In this document: positions 22,101-31,765 of the stretch, one piece after another
How positions within the stretch are numbered: position 1 is the stretch's first letter
Layout: every line of letters begins with the position of its first letter
Assembly (NCBI GenBank): GCA_020631735.1
Contig: CM036197.1
Location: forward strand, 45,679,880 to 45,743,879
DNA length: 64,000 bases
Origin: Saccharum officinarum
Lineage: Eukaryota > Streptophyta > Magnoliopsida > Poales > Poaceae
Direction: 5' to 3'
Translations under genes and position numbers: made by a program
Notes under the pieces: generated by a model
Databases searched by the model: none
What the model was told of the DNA's origin: nothing
The model's input: only the letters and a program-made list of their open reading frames with translations

Positions 22101-24294
22101 TGAAAGCTGTATTGTTAGCATTTTTTTTTTGTTAGAAGAGGTTTCTAATAGATTGTTCTAAGGGCCTTCTAATACATACTTTATTAATATCTACTAATAT
22201 AACATGTAGCAATGTCAAAGTAGAGTCTCAGGTTGGAGATCATGAAAGGAAAAAACAATAACATCATCTAAAATTGAACAGAAAGGGTAACATAAATCCT
22301 AAGGGATGAAAGGAGTAAATATACATACCTTCTGCATACCACCAATCACCTTCCTTTTCATGAGATTTGACAAGTCTTTCAGCTATTGAGAGTCCATCAA
22401 TCCAGTTGTTGTAACCTCCATGCATCCAAATCTCAGTGTTATGCATTAGTGGTCTCGAGCTTCTGTGATAGTACAATCTAACCCTGTCCCCTCCTCTGTA
22501 GGTGTTAGGTTCTATGTACCATAAGTTATCAGCATATTTGCTGGCCGAACTTAACATCTGGTGCAATTTCTCTTTTTTCATCTCAACCTCAGACGTTGCT
22601 TGTGCTCTGTCAGCCTCCATCGCAGCCCTTTCTTCCACTCTCCTGCGCTCTTCCTCAGCTTGTCTTTTCCTTTCAGCTTCTTCTGCAGCAAGCCTCTCGA
22701 GTTCCTTTTGTTTTTCTTCAACCAAGAAATCCTCAAATGACTGTTCATCTATGTCACTTTCTATTTCCAGGAAAAAATCATTGTGATTGTTGTTTTCATA
22801 GACAGTGTCACCATTGAAGAATACAAAGTCTAATCTGTATGCCTGCTTGGGAATGTAGAGCTTGCAGCACCACCAATCCCCTCTTAATTCGCCTTTATAC
22901 ATTGTCTCAGTGAAAGCGTTCCATCTCCAACCATTGAATGCTCCTTTTACAAAAACATTGGACTCACTAGCTAAGGCCGACATGCTGCGGTTTAAGTAAA
23001 TATCAATCACTGAATCAGCCTTCACTACTTCAGGGAAAACAAAACAGTTGTTCCCAATCGAATCATTCTCATCAGCAAGCTCTTGAAGCCTCCTCAGTAG
23101 CACTTCTGGATCATCTTCAGATACTGGAAGCTCTTCCTCTGCGTCTGTACTTAACCCCACCACATCTTCTAACGAGACAACTTGTTCTTCCTCATTCTCT
23201 CTGGTTGCCTTTCCTGCTGCTGATTCAGTAAAATCCTTATATCCCACGACGGCCTCAGTAAATGGCCTGCCTTTTATGTGTGCATTAACAGTTGAACTGT
23301 CATGATCCTCAGAACCAGTTACTGGTTCCTCTTGCCCGTGAACACCGCCAACTGATTCGCTTTGTCCAGCAACACTTGCAAGCGATGAAGGTTCAGGTTT
23401 CGAACTTACTAGTGCGCTTATTTTACCACGGTACTCATCAAGCTTCCTGTCGATTGAGTCATCATCCGCGGATGCTGAAGACAGCGCTGAAGATTGAATT
23501 TGGTCAGCCTCTTCTTCGATCCCAGCTTCGTCCCTTTCTGCACTGCTTGAATTGTCTCGTGGCAAGTAAACCTGAGACGATTCTTCTGCAGTACTTGCCT
23601 GCTCTGTTGCCTCACCATAGAGTGACCCATTGGTTCTGCTAAAATCACCTTCATCGTTGCTGCTCTGTTGTATCTTCTTCGTGCTGGATTCAGCAGTAGG
23701 TCTTGAAGCATACCCTCCAGAGGCGACGCCCTTGCTCTTAGAAGTCGACGTCCTCCTTGGGTTCCTCTTAGGATAATCTGAGTAACGCAATGTCAGAAGA
23801 AAAACAGAAAGACGAGCTAAGCAGTAGGAGCAGTGAGATTGCTGTAACGAAAATCGTTCCTCAAACCTGAACTTGATACCATGCATCGAACGAGCTCGCC
23901 TCTCGTGAATCTGCTGCACCTTATGACAGACTGTAACAGCAGACAAAGGTACAAAAGTGTCAGCGTTACGAGCTCCACGACTAATCTTTCGGTATCACAA
24001 CAAGTTCTGTTACTCTGTAACCAATCCTTTCTTGTTTCCACGCAGCCTGCTAAACCCAGCCCACTTCGCTCCCCATTCCCACAGACAGAGCAACGGCTTT
24101 TACCGGACGCCCACCCACCAATCAGAACATCCAGCAACGAACAACTCCGACCAGAAAGCGAAAAGGGGAAGGAAACAACAAGAAAAGCCGTAACTCACCA
24201 GCGTGAGGCCAGTGGCGGCAGCGGCCGGGCGCACGACGAGGGCGGGCCTGCCCCGGGAGCAGAGCGGGCTCTGCGCCCGGAGATTCATCTCCAT
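13141..24294 (-). CDS. SSIII: Starch synthase III (soluble, plastidic), exons 1-11; C-terminal exons outside window
   Basis: Exons on the - strand: 24294-24199, 23930-23867, 23777-22329, 21769-21549, 15909-15639, 15078-14903, 14833-14726, 14428-14319, 13962-13860, 13555-13385, 13269-13141. All borders are GT/AG, phases agree, and the 966 codons have no stop. SSIII transfers glucose from ADP-glucose to amylopectin chains in plastids. Visible parts are an Ala/Arg/Ser-rich transit-like N-terminus (MEMNLRAQSPLC), a Ser/Glu-rich arm, three CBM53 starch-binding modules (FVKGAFNGWRW, IWMHGGYNNWIDG, VWFRGSFNRWTHP), then the GT5 domain with K-VGGLGD at residue 759 onward across exons 6/7 and ADP-glucose synthase-type HDWTSAPVAW. 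About 250 C-terminal residues are expected beyond intron 11. Intron 4 carries a copia element and intron 11 the Tat element. An SSIIIb-type paralogue is likely, but I cannot prove a versus b. Confidence 0.93.
16007..16123 (+). repeat. 5' LTR of the copia element
   Basis: This LTR is 117 bp, starts TGTTGGAATATG and ends CCTCTAGCA, and is nearly identical to 21369-21485. It is very short for a grass copia LTR. It contains the internal direct repeat AGGCCCATGAGGC, twice close together. Confidence 0.96.
16124..16136 (+). other. Primer binding site of the copia element
   Basis: TGGTATCAGCAGC directly follows the LTR. It matches the usual copia primer site complementary to the 3' end of initiator methionine tRNA (TGGTATCA...). 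Confidence 0.85.
16212..18031 (+). pseudogene. gag: Gag of the copia element, frameshifted
   Basis: An ATG at 16212 opens a Pro/Ala-rich N-terminal part. At the G-run near 17002-17008 the frame changes. The conserved gag core is then read: LEPKSPSYARWRNLVLLTL, VLSWIIGTISLDLHDLI, ARQAWLALEGQFLGN, GEFCRKMKTMADSLGDLG and LNVLRGLSDRYAHLRTWI, which is the copia-type UBN2 gag fold. It ends at a stop at 18029-18031, overlapping the pol frame. I see no CCHC zinc knuckle in this frame. The protein would form the particle shell but cannot be made intact from this copy. Confidence 0.85.
18045..19712 (+). pseudogene. Protease and integrase of the copia element
   Basis: Protease: EWIADSGATYHTT with the DSG active site at about 18050. 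GAG-preintegrase: TWHRRLGHPGRYAL, with LCHACQLGRH forming the HHCC zinc finger. Integrase DDE core: LVHCDLWTSP (D), VVQCDNGREFDN (D), and SSQNGKAERMIR (E). At about 19190-19200 the frame changes; the downstream part (LCVFLGYSSDHEGYQCFD, ISRHVVFDE) is read in another frame until a TAG at 19710-19712. The first half is well preserved. Confidence 0.9.
19788..21279 (+). pseudogene. Reverse transcriptase and RNase H of the copia element, with internal deletion
   Basis: The RT start (LDPHWRRVMEEEYAALLANQTW) jumps at about 19956-19962 straight to GFTQRPGVDYDETFSPVV. The usual stretch of roughly 40 residues between them, including the substrate-positioning KWI..K block, is missing. Downstream RT is well kept: QLDVKNAFLHG, CQLNRSLYGLKQ, LLYVDDIVLTAS (YVDD box). 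A one-base break at about 20505 leads to RNase H: PDITYAVQQ, VVYTNADWAGCPD, SAEAEYRAVA, IYCDNVSAVYLS, and the stop at 21277-21279. RT activity is unlikely because of the deletion. Confidence 0.92.
21358..21368 (+). other. Polypurine tract of the copia element
   Basis: ACTGCGGGGGG abuts the TG of the 3' LTR, the normal location for plus-strand priming. Confidence 0.7.
21369..21485 (+). repeat. 3' LTR of the copia element
   Basis: This is the same 117-bp unit as the 5' LTR. Differences by eye are A-to-G at unit position 14 and two substitutions shortly after (GGCCCATG versus GGCACTTG). It is followed by the TSD TCTAG. Confidence 0.96.
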
Positions 24295-24756
24295 TGCCGG
24301 CGGCAAAACCTCCCCCCTCAGCCCTCTTACTCACTCCCCCTGATCCCCCTCCTTGGTTCAAGAAAAGAAAAGACCGTCTCCCCCTTCCTCTCTCTCACTC
24401 GGTATTTTACTCCAGCCTCCACGTATTTGCATCGGAATGCGCAGCTGGGCTGTCTAGACGAAGCGCTCGCCAGTCGCCAGAGAGGCTCTCTCTCGGCCGC
24501 TCGATCGAAAGGGAAAAGGAGGCTCGTGCTTTTTCCCGTGCCCGTGCGTATGTGTGACAGCCGCCTGCCTGCCTCCATTTGTTTTGTGGTGGGAAAGGAT
24601 TTTTTTTTGCGGGGGAATGTGTGGACGGCGTTGGAGGCTGCCGCCATGGGAGTGGGACGCGTAGGCGCGGCCCCACGCGCAGAGAGATGGATGGATCCAA
24701 TCCAAGGCGGCTCCAGACTCGGGGACCCGGGTCGCTGCCTCGCGATCGCGATACAA
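24295..24756 (-). promoter_or_regulatory. 5' leader and upstream region of SSIII
   Basis: On the gene's strand this stretch is rich in GA/CT (for example the run at 24385-24405) and in CpG, as typical for a plant 5' UTR and core promoter. I see no certain TATA box. Open frames here are short, lack domains, and overlap the expected leader. Confidence 0.45.
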
Positions 24757-24880
24757 GGTTACAACTTACAAGGGAGTCCCTGTCAAAAAAAAAAAAAGGT
24801 TACAAGGGAGTCCCTTGTCAAAAAAAAAAAGGTTACAAGGGAGTCCCTTGTCAAAAAAAAAAAAAAAGGTTACAAGGGAG
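24757..24880. repeat. Short tandem repeats with A-tracts and a palindrome, upstream of SSIII
   Basis: GGTTACAAGGGAG starts at 24798, 24831 and 24867, with a related start at 24757. Units are 33-36 bp and are separated by A runs of 10-15. Each complete unit holds the perfect odd palindrome ACAAGGGAGTCCCTTGT. It lies about 460-590 bp upstream of the SSIII start codon. Confidence 0.9.
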
Positions 24881-25099
24881 TGTGGGAGCCAGGGTTGCGC
24901 GACGGACGGCTGCTCTTGGCCGGGGAAGAGATGGGAACGGGGCCACCGCCCCACCGGATCGACGGACCACGGAGCAAGGTGCAAGGAGCCAAGGACGAAT
25001 CGTGTTGCTTTCGCCTGCCTGCTGATGCCTCTGCTCGGATGGGTATCTCCCTGCCGAATTCTGGAACATTCCGCTCAGATCTCACTGGTTTTTACTAAA

Positions 25100-26550
25100 A
25101 AAAAGAATTGCGCAATAACACCTTGCCTATCCGGAGGGTGACACTGATTTGGGTTATCAGGAATCATGCATGTGACCCTTACTGAGATACAGTACCACGA
25201 GAGATCACAGTGTTCTTGAGTGTATCCAAGCACATGATGCAAAAACTTGTACTAGCAGACAGTGCGGTGTGCATGAATGATGAAGAGTTAGTGCACTCTA
25301 GATTGCAGAACTTGCTTAGATCTCACCTTGGCTAATGTATAGCAATGCTATCAAGTTGTAGTTAACCAAAGAAAGAGACGTTGTCGACTCGCCTTCTTTG
25401 CTTCTAGAATGTTTGTTCAATCGTTCCCCTTGAAGAACTTTCTGCTTCTTGCCCATCATCCAGGTCTTGATTAGTACTTCACTCACTAGCTCACTAGCTC
25501 TAGCTTCTCCTCGCCAGTTGTCAGAAAAATGACAGTATGGCATAGGCTAAGACTGACACAAGAAGAACGACATTCTTTCAGAATCATTAGCTTCCTTCAT
25601 CATAAAACTGTGTAGCATCAAAACAGATATACTCCTACTCATCCTCTTTTCAGAAATGTTTCAGTTGCCTATCATCTCAATCGACCAAACGTATTACTAG
25701 TAGCATCTAAAAATGGAGATAGAGTTTTATGCATGTGTCTGAACCTCTGAGGCTGACTGCTTTTGATTTACTGGTAACCATACTTTAAAAGGATCAGGAA
25801 AACTCCTGCATTTAAACAAGACAAACAAACATAATGAAATCCATATAAGCGGAGGCAAAATTACATGACCTCTACCAAGACAACGTGATATTAGAATGTT
25901 CTTGAGCGACGAACAAAATGAAACATGTGGCATCCTTTATCAAGAAAACTTTATTTGTGTATTGTAGATTGTAGAACCTGCTTAGATCTCATCTTGCCTA
26001 ATGTTAGTGGTGCTATCCATGCACGTTGTAGTTAACCAAAAGAAATCGTACTTTACAAGGATCAGGACAGATCCTGCATGTAATAGCAAGACAAACAAAC
26101 CCAATTAAATCCATAAGGCGAAGCAAACTGAAAACCTGCCTATTTTATTCTGTCAGAAGTACACTATGAGTCTATGACAATGAAAATCAGAGAATGAGAT
26201 AATATTATGGCATCAACAAGCCTTTGAAAGAGATATATGGTACACGTTTACACCGTGGCAAACTCCTGTTTTATCAAATAAAAGTAGGATACAAGCTTGG
26301 GAAACTTGTCTCACTCACAATTAGCAGTAATTCAGAATCCTGGAAATAATAATCGAAGAGAAGACATGCTGCTCTGCCTCTGAACGACTTTTCCTATGTG
26401 CAAGTTAACCAGGTTGAGATCAGATGTAAGAGAATCCAAGACCATGAAAAAAGCAATGTTTACTGGACACTGCTAGTAACAGTATCCTTCTTTGATCAGA
26501 AGACAGCTTGGCAAATTCAGCAAGCAGATCCTGAAGCAACCAACACAGCA
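25100..26550. other. Intergenic DNA with diverged duplicated blocks
   Basis: No gene is recognised. Two blocks are duplicated in divergent form. GATTGCAGAACTTGCTTAG... at about 25301-25376 resembles about 25967-26045. The block with AGGATCAGG ... AAGACAAACAAAC at about 25782-25860 resembles about 26053-26130. This suggests an old local duplication or two copies of an unrecognised repeat. Confidence 0.55.
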
Positions 26551-26565
26551 ATATAGCAAATACAC

Positions 26566-27877
26566 CAAACAGATTCATGAACCTGAATTTGATATCCCGA
26601 CCCAGTCTTTTTTCTCTATGGCCATGGAAACTATGGTTGGCAATGGTGCCAAGGATAGATGGCTATTTGGACAACGCATCGAGGATTTTGCACCCCTCCT
26701 GGTTGCTGCTGTTCCATCAAGGAAGGCTAACAAGCCACTGTACTCCATGGCTTGGCTAATCACAGTAGGATCCGAGATATACAGGGAGCTTTCTCAGTTG
26801 GGATCCTTGCTGGATTTATAAATAAATCTTTGGATCTCCTTTCTGATGTTGAACTACAGCCAGAAGTTGTGGATGTACTCCCTCTGTCCCGTATTAGTTG
26901 ACATTGTAGAAATGGTCACAGAGACCAACACACAAGCCAAAAGACCCTGACACCCCCTACACTGGCATCTGGTAGCTGATGGCGACGTCCAGCTTGGGAG
27001 CAGCGCTCCGGCTGGGAAATAATATTCTACTGAACTCTCCACACCGTAGAGACATCAGCAGCTTGGGAGTAAAGGCGAGTGGAAGACACGAAGTGACAGC
27101 TTGATGGTACGTTGATGGTACGCTTGGGAGTACAGACTCTCCTGTATTCTGGGACGGAGGGAGTACATCATTGGCACCTCTCTTCATCAGGACTATACTT
27201 GGCTAAATCTGCTTATGAAGGATTCTTGCAAGGTTCTGTCAAATTTCGGTCTTCTGATCGTATTTGGAAAACATGGGCTCCACGGCATTATCGTTTCTAT
27301 ATGTGGATTGTGGTTCACAAATCACAAGCGCTGCTGAACTGCAGACCATCTTGCCAAACATGGACTTCCACATCCAGTTCAATGTCCTCATTGCGACCAA
27401 GCTGAGGAAACAATTGATCACTTGCTCACTAGCTGTGTGTTTGCAAAATTCTGGTTCTCCCTCCCAAACTCTAGTGCTGACAGTCAATGATCCTTCTTTT
27501 GAGGAGTAGTGGTATAGAGCTGATGAGATGGTCGATGCACAATTGCAATGAGGCATCAACTCTCTCATTATCCTAGGGGCTTGGACACTATGGAAACATA
27601 AAAACAAATGTGCCTTTGATTGCTTTGCCACCAGTATGGCTACAGCCTTGCTGCTTGCTGAGGAGGCCCAACTTTGGGCAATGGCTGGAGCACGAGGGAT
27701 CTCTTTCTTGTCAGCCCTTTTTCCTAGGGGCAAGGCCGTTCCAGGTGTGTACATCAAAAAGGCACGTATGTAATTTTGCAATCCTTTGGGTGTGTGGGTG
27801 TTGGTGCGGGTTCTTTACCCTTTTATCCTTCTTTATAATAATTTTACGCAGCTCTCCTGCGTGTTCGAGAAAAAAAA
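26566..27877 (+). mobile_element. 5'-truncated LINE fragment (3' end of ORF2, zf-RVT region)
   Basis: The conceptual product includes FFSMAMETMVGNGAKDRW and, after an internal MITE, HHWHLSSSGLYLAKSAYEGF and RIWKTWAPRHYRFYMWIV. These correspond to the C-terminal end of plant LINE reverse transcriptase with its zinc-binding (zf-RVT) domain. Several frame breaks follow, then a 3' UTR and a short A tail at 27871-27878. The imperfect 15-bp repeat ATATAGCAAAT(A/G)CAC at 26551-26565 and 27878-27892 is the likely target-site duplication, so both ends are defined. Confidence 0.85.
26878..27163. mobile_element. Stowaway MITE inserted in the LINE
   Basis: Termini CTCCCTCTGTCCC and GGGACGGAGGGAG are inverted, flanked by TA on both sides (26876-26877 and 27164-27165), as expected of Tc1/mariner-derived Stowaway elements. 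Taking out the 286 bp and one TA joins GTGGATGTA to CATCATTGG and gives an uninterrupted LINE frame. Confidence 0.93.
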
Positions 27878-27892
27878 ATATAGCAAATGCAC

Positions 27893-28823
27893 AAGGAGTA
27901 TAGGACACTCAGCAATAAGCCATGCAACAGGGAAAGCATACAATGACCAAATCACGCTACGTAACTATTTATGAAGTGAAGGTAAGAGGAAAAGAAGTGG
28001 AGAAGAAGAATAGTATGGTATCGCTCTATAGAATTTAGAGTTTATGGACTCACCTTTTATTGCTCTATTGAGTTGATGACCATCAAAGCATAAAGCACAG
28101 TAGGTGTGAGATCATCCCATCAGTATTACTCAACAGCATAGCAACATAGCTGGTTCACAACAAGATAATAACAAATATTTCATCCCAAACAAGAAACGGT
28201 TCAACTAGAAAACATAGTTCTCAAATCAGTTTCATGCCATGTCAAGTTCTAACATTGTTAACAAAGTTATACTCAAACTCGAACTTGAGATTTGTTGCAA
28301 CGGTTATGGAGAATGTGATAACTGTAAGCATCCTGTTCATAGCACAGCTAGTTCCACTCGTGAATTAGACTACCAGGAGAGAATAAATTGTTGAGACAAA
28401 AAAGAAAGGTAATAGACATGAACCAGTTACTACTATGAAAGTCATCGAAATGACCCCAACACTTTGTGCCTAACAAAAGCAGTGAGTATTTTTGTTATGG
28501 CATGAAGACAAACTGAGCTATTTATTTGGCTGTCAGAAACAAGCTGTCGAATTGAGTGATTGAACACAATGGTAGTCTAGTAGGGGTATCAACTACGTTC
28601 AGTTGGAGAACTTTCAGATGGAAAGTACAGCAATGAACAGCAAACAAATAACTCAAGATGGTACTTTATTCAGCTTGAGTAATACGTGAGGGGTTTCTTC
28701 AAACAATAAAAAAAATCAAACAATATGTAAGGTGGTAGGATATTGAAACCCCACTGGTTCACTGTGCAATCGTTTTTAAAAAATAAACAAGATGCACATA
28801 ACAGGGAAAGTAGTAACACTCAC
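27893..28823. other. Intergenic DNA without recognised genes
   Basis: AT-rich sequence with no open frame of coding character and no clear repeat. Only the candidate exon at 28824-28868 stands out at its right edge. Confidence 0.5.
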
Positions 28824-28868
28824 AGTTGGTGTCTTCCGAGAAGATGCCGTTTCGCAGTCCATCAGAAT
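28824..28868 (-). other. Candidate 45-bp internal exon, gene unknown
   Basis: On the - strand, CTGCTTTCAG precedes and GTGAGTG follows a 45-bp segment, which are good acceptor and donor sites. In one frame it reads ILMDCETASSRKTPT. A CpG-rich, possible first-exon region lies upstream at 30300-30740. No homologue is recognised and the other exons cannot be assigned. Confidence 0.25.
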
Positions 28869-28979
28869 CTGAAAGCAGATCATATGAAGTTAAAACTGTG
28901 GTGAAAGAATGCTAATGATATGAGACATTAATGGCATAATTCAACACTAATAGCACAAGATATACATTCAACTCTACTC

Positions 28980-30150
28980 AGGGAGTGGACATGTTAGCTT
29001 CAGATGAGGATGATGGTTGCGATTGAATAAGGTAGAAGTAATTGAGTAATTGAGTAAGCCTAGGTGACACGCCATTGAAAAGATCATAATAAAACAAGAA
29101 ACAGCAATATCCAGAATTAACCAGAAATGATCATATCAAAAAAGGAAACTAAAATGCTGAGCATACGTCAAATCGCCTGACAGGTGGCAAGCACTAGAAT
29201 AGCATCTTGAGGTAGGCGACAAATCACCTTAAGTAGCATTGTAGCAATAAGATGTGAAGGAACTGTTAATTAAAGAGTTCATGCATATCAACAAATGGAC
29301 CAGTCAAATATAAAAGAGAAGATGAGCAATGTTCAACTAAAGGCAACTCTGACTTATAACTAATGCCGCTTGTTGACGTAATTTCTGAAGTACAGTCCGG
29401 TAGATATACTAAATTCATAGTAGAGAAAGAAACAAAAAACCGCGCACATCTGATCAACGAGATCAAATTCATGTGTAACCAGCAATTGGACATAATAGTG
29501 TGAATTTTTCTTTCAGGTAGTGGGCAACTGGCCTTGTTAAATTCAGATGAGGATGGTGATTGCAGTTGAGATAGAAGTGAATGAGTAAGTCTAGTTGACA
29601 CTTTATCGAAAAGATCACAATGAAGCTATAAAAATGGTAATATCAAGAATTATACCAGAAATTATCATTGAACAAACAAGGAAACTAAAATGTTGAGCAT
29701 AAGTCAATCGCCAGACAGGTGGCAAGCACTAGAATAGCATCTTGAGGTAGGAGAAAAAACACCTTAAGTAGCAATAAAATGTGAAGGAACTGCTAATTAA
29801 AGAGTTCATATAAAAGAGACGTTGAATCAGTATATCAACAAATCATGTGGTCAAAGATAAAAGAGAAGATGTGCAATGGTCAACCAAAGGCAACTCAGAC
29901 TAATCACTAATGCCACTTGGTCGCCATAATTTCTGAAGTACAATCTGAAAAACATACCAAATTCAGAGTAGAGGAATAATCAAAAAATTGACGGCATCTG
30001 ATCACATGATTGCATTCACATGTAACAAGCAATTGAATGAGCCTAGTTCTATAAACATATGCCCATGAAGAACCATAAGCTAAATAATCTAAATCCACAA
30101 AAATATCCAACATATCATAACAGAAATTGGACATCATACTGCGAATTTTC
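28980..30150. repeat. Diverged tandem duplication, about 540-630 bp units
   Basis: The segment 28980-29515 is repeated at about 29516-30150. Shared blocks in the same order include TTCAGATGAGGATG, GGCAAGCACTAGAATAGCAT and CTTGAGGTAGG. Others are AATTAAAGAGTTCAT and AATTTCTGAAGTACA. Small indels accumulate between the copies. No coding capacity is evident. Confidence 0.85.
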
Positions 30151-30299
30151 ATTACCCAATTTACTGTATTATGTATTACTACATAGCAAGCATGCTCTTC
30201 TCTGTATATATGTCTTTGTTTTCACATCCAGATCAGTACAGACAGACAATGAAAACTTTATAGCACACTAAGCTAACAAGACAAGCGACGAACAGAGAT

Positions 30300-30740
30300 C
30301 TACAAGGCTAATACAACAGTACGGCGAGACACTCTAGTGAGCCGCGACCACCATGTCAGGCGCGCTGAGGAACTCGACAGACAGATCGGAGCTGGGAGGT
30401 GGCGGAGTGAAGAGCACCACGGACTTGGCCGCCGCGAGCTTCTTCCGCTGGGGCACCGGGGCGCAAGGAGCCTCGACGCGGGCGCGAAGAACGGCACGGC
30501 TGTGACGCCCTCGCCGTCTCTAGCTGCAGGAGGAGGCGACGGGGGGATGCCGGAGCCGGCGCCGGCGATGAGGGCGGGGGCAGGCGGGTGGCGCGACTCC
30601 CACGGCGAAGCCTGGCGTCGCGGAGGCGGGCAAGGGCGCCAGGGCGGAGGAATCGGTGGTGGTCGGCGCTTGCGGCGGCGGACGGGGAGTGGAGCGCGTG
30701 GCTGCCATGTGGGCCCGGGTGTTGGTGAGGGATGAATAGG
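30300..30740 (-). other. CpG-rich candidate first exon, minus strand, unknown product
   Basis: This 440-bp GC-rich island contrasts with the AT-rich surroundings. On the - strand one frame starts MAATRSTPRPPPQAPTTT and stops after about 62 codons. Beyond that stop the same frame reads KKLAAAKSVVLFTPPPPSSD and ends in MVVAAH. The composition suits a plant gene start, but neither frame matches a family I know. It could be a small gene, a decayed one, or a non-coding island. Confidence 0.25.
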
Positions 30741-31390
30741 CGGACGGAATGGATTGCCGATTAGAAGCGTGTTGCGGTGGAGGCGGGGAGAGCAGGGGGG
30801 TTTTGAAGGGGCAGGGCTGAGCGCCTGAGCGGGAGGCGCGACGTTTGGGAGGGAAAAGTTTTGCGCGAACTGCTAGAAGTATGTTGTTGTTTGCCGCGTT
30901 GACCCAATGTCGAGTGGGTCCAGGAGTGCGTGGGATCCACATGGCGGTGAGATTGTCCGCTCACAGTTTTGGAGGGAATTTTGTGAGGGAGCAGGCGCCC
31001 GCGGTTCGAAACGGAACGGCGGCGGCCGGCAGGTGGCGCACTAGCGTCGTGGCACGTGGGACCGACGCGTTTGCGCGCGTGGCCGGCCAGATCAGCGACA
31101 AGGCCGTAACGGTTGTATGGGCCGGGTGGTCGGAGAAGTTGGATCCAGTGTCCAAGATCCAGAGCTCATGGGTCTTTTTTTTCTTTTTGTTTCTTTTTTC
31201 TCACTACAGATGAAGATGAATGCCCGTAAGATGCAACTAGAAAAAATATGACATGTTTAGTCTTTCTGAGGATCCTTGCCAAGCAAAAATCAAGATGTGC
31301 TTTGGATCAATCTTGCTTTAAGTACGTGCCGCTTGCCGCCGGCTCCCACCCCGAGGCCGGAGTCGACCAGGCCCGGCCCCTCTCCCCTAT
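30741..31390. other. GC-rich to T-rich intergenic stretch
   Basis: Moderately GC-rich up to about 31150, then a pyrimidine-rich run at 31174-31202. Open frames are present but have no recognisable domain. No gene is called. Confidence 0.4.
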
Positions 31391-31765
31391 GATGCAAATG
31401 TATTTTTCAAGTGTTTAGATGTTTCAGAGGTATGATGCGAGTGTTTCATATGGATGTTGCAAAAGTAGACTGGGATATTGCATATATTGCAAGTGTTTTA
31501 AAGGCTCGTTGCAAGAGTTTGTTCAAAATGTTTCATCTGTTTTATACGTATGTTGCAAGGGTTTTTTATCTAGATGTTGTATATGTTTCACACATATGTT
31601 GCAAGAGTATGTTCGAAATGTTTCAGTCTTATGTTGCAATAAATATTTTCATGTTGCAAGTTGCAAGTTTTTATCTGGATGTTGCATATGTTTCACATAC
31701 ATATTTTAAGTATATGATCCAAATGTTTCATCTGCTTCAGACATATGTTGCATCCAAGTGTTTCA
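31391..31765 (+). repeat. Degenerate array of ATGTTGCA / GTTTCA motifs (transposon subterminal-like)
   Basis: Units such as GATGTTGCA, TATGTTGCAAGAGT and AATGTTTCA recur irregularly every 20-50 bp. The same motif family appears in reverse complement at 48331-48715. Such irregular short arrays are typical of subterminal regions of plant DNA transposons, but no transposase or termini are identified. Confidence 0.6.
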
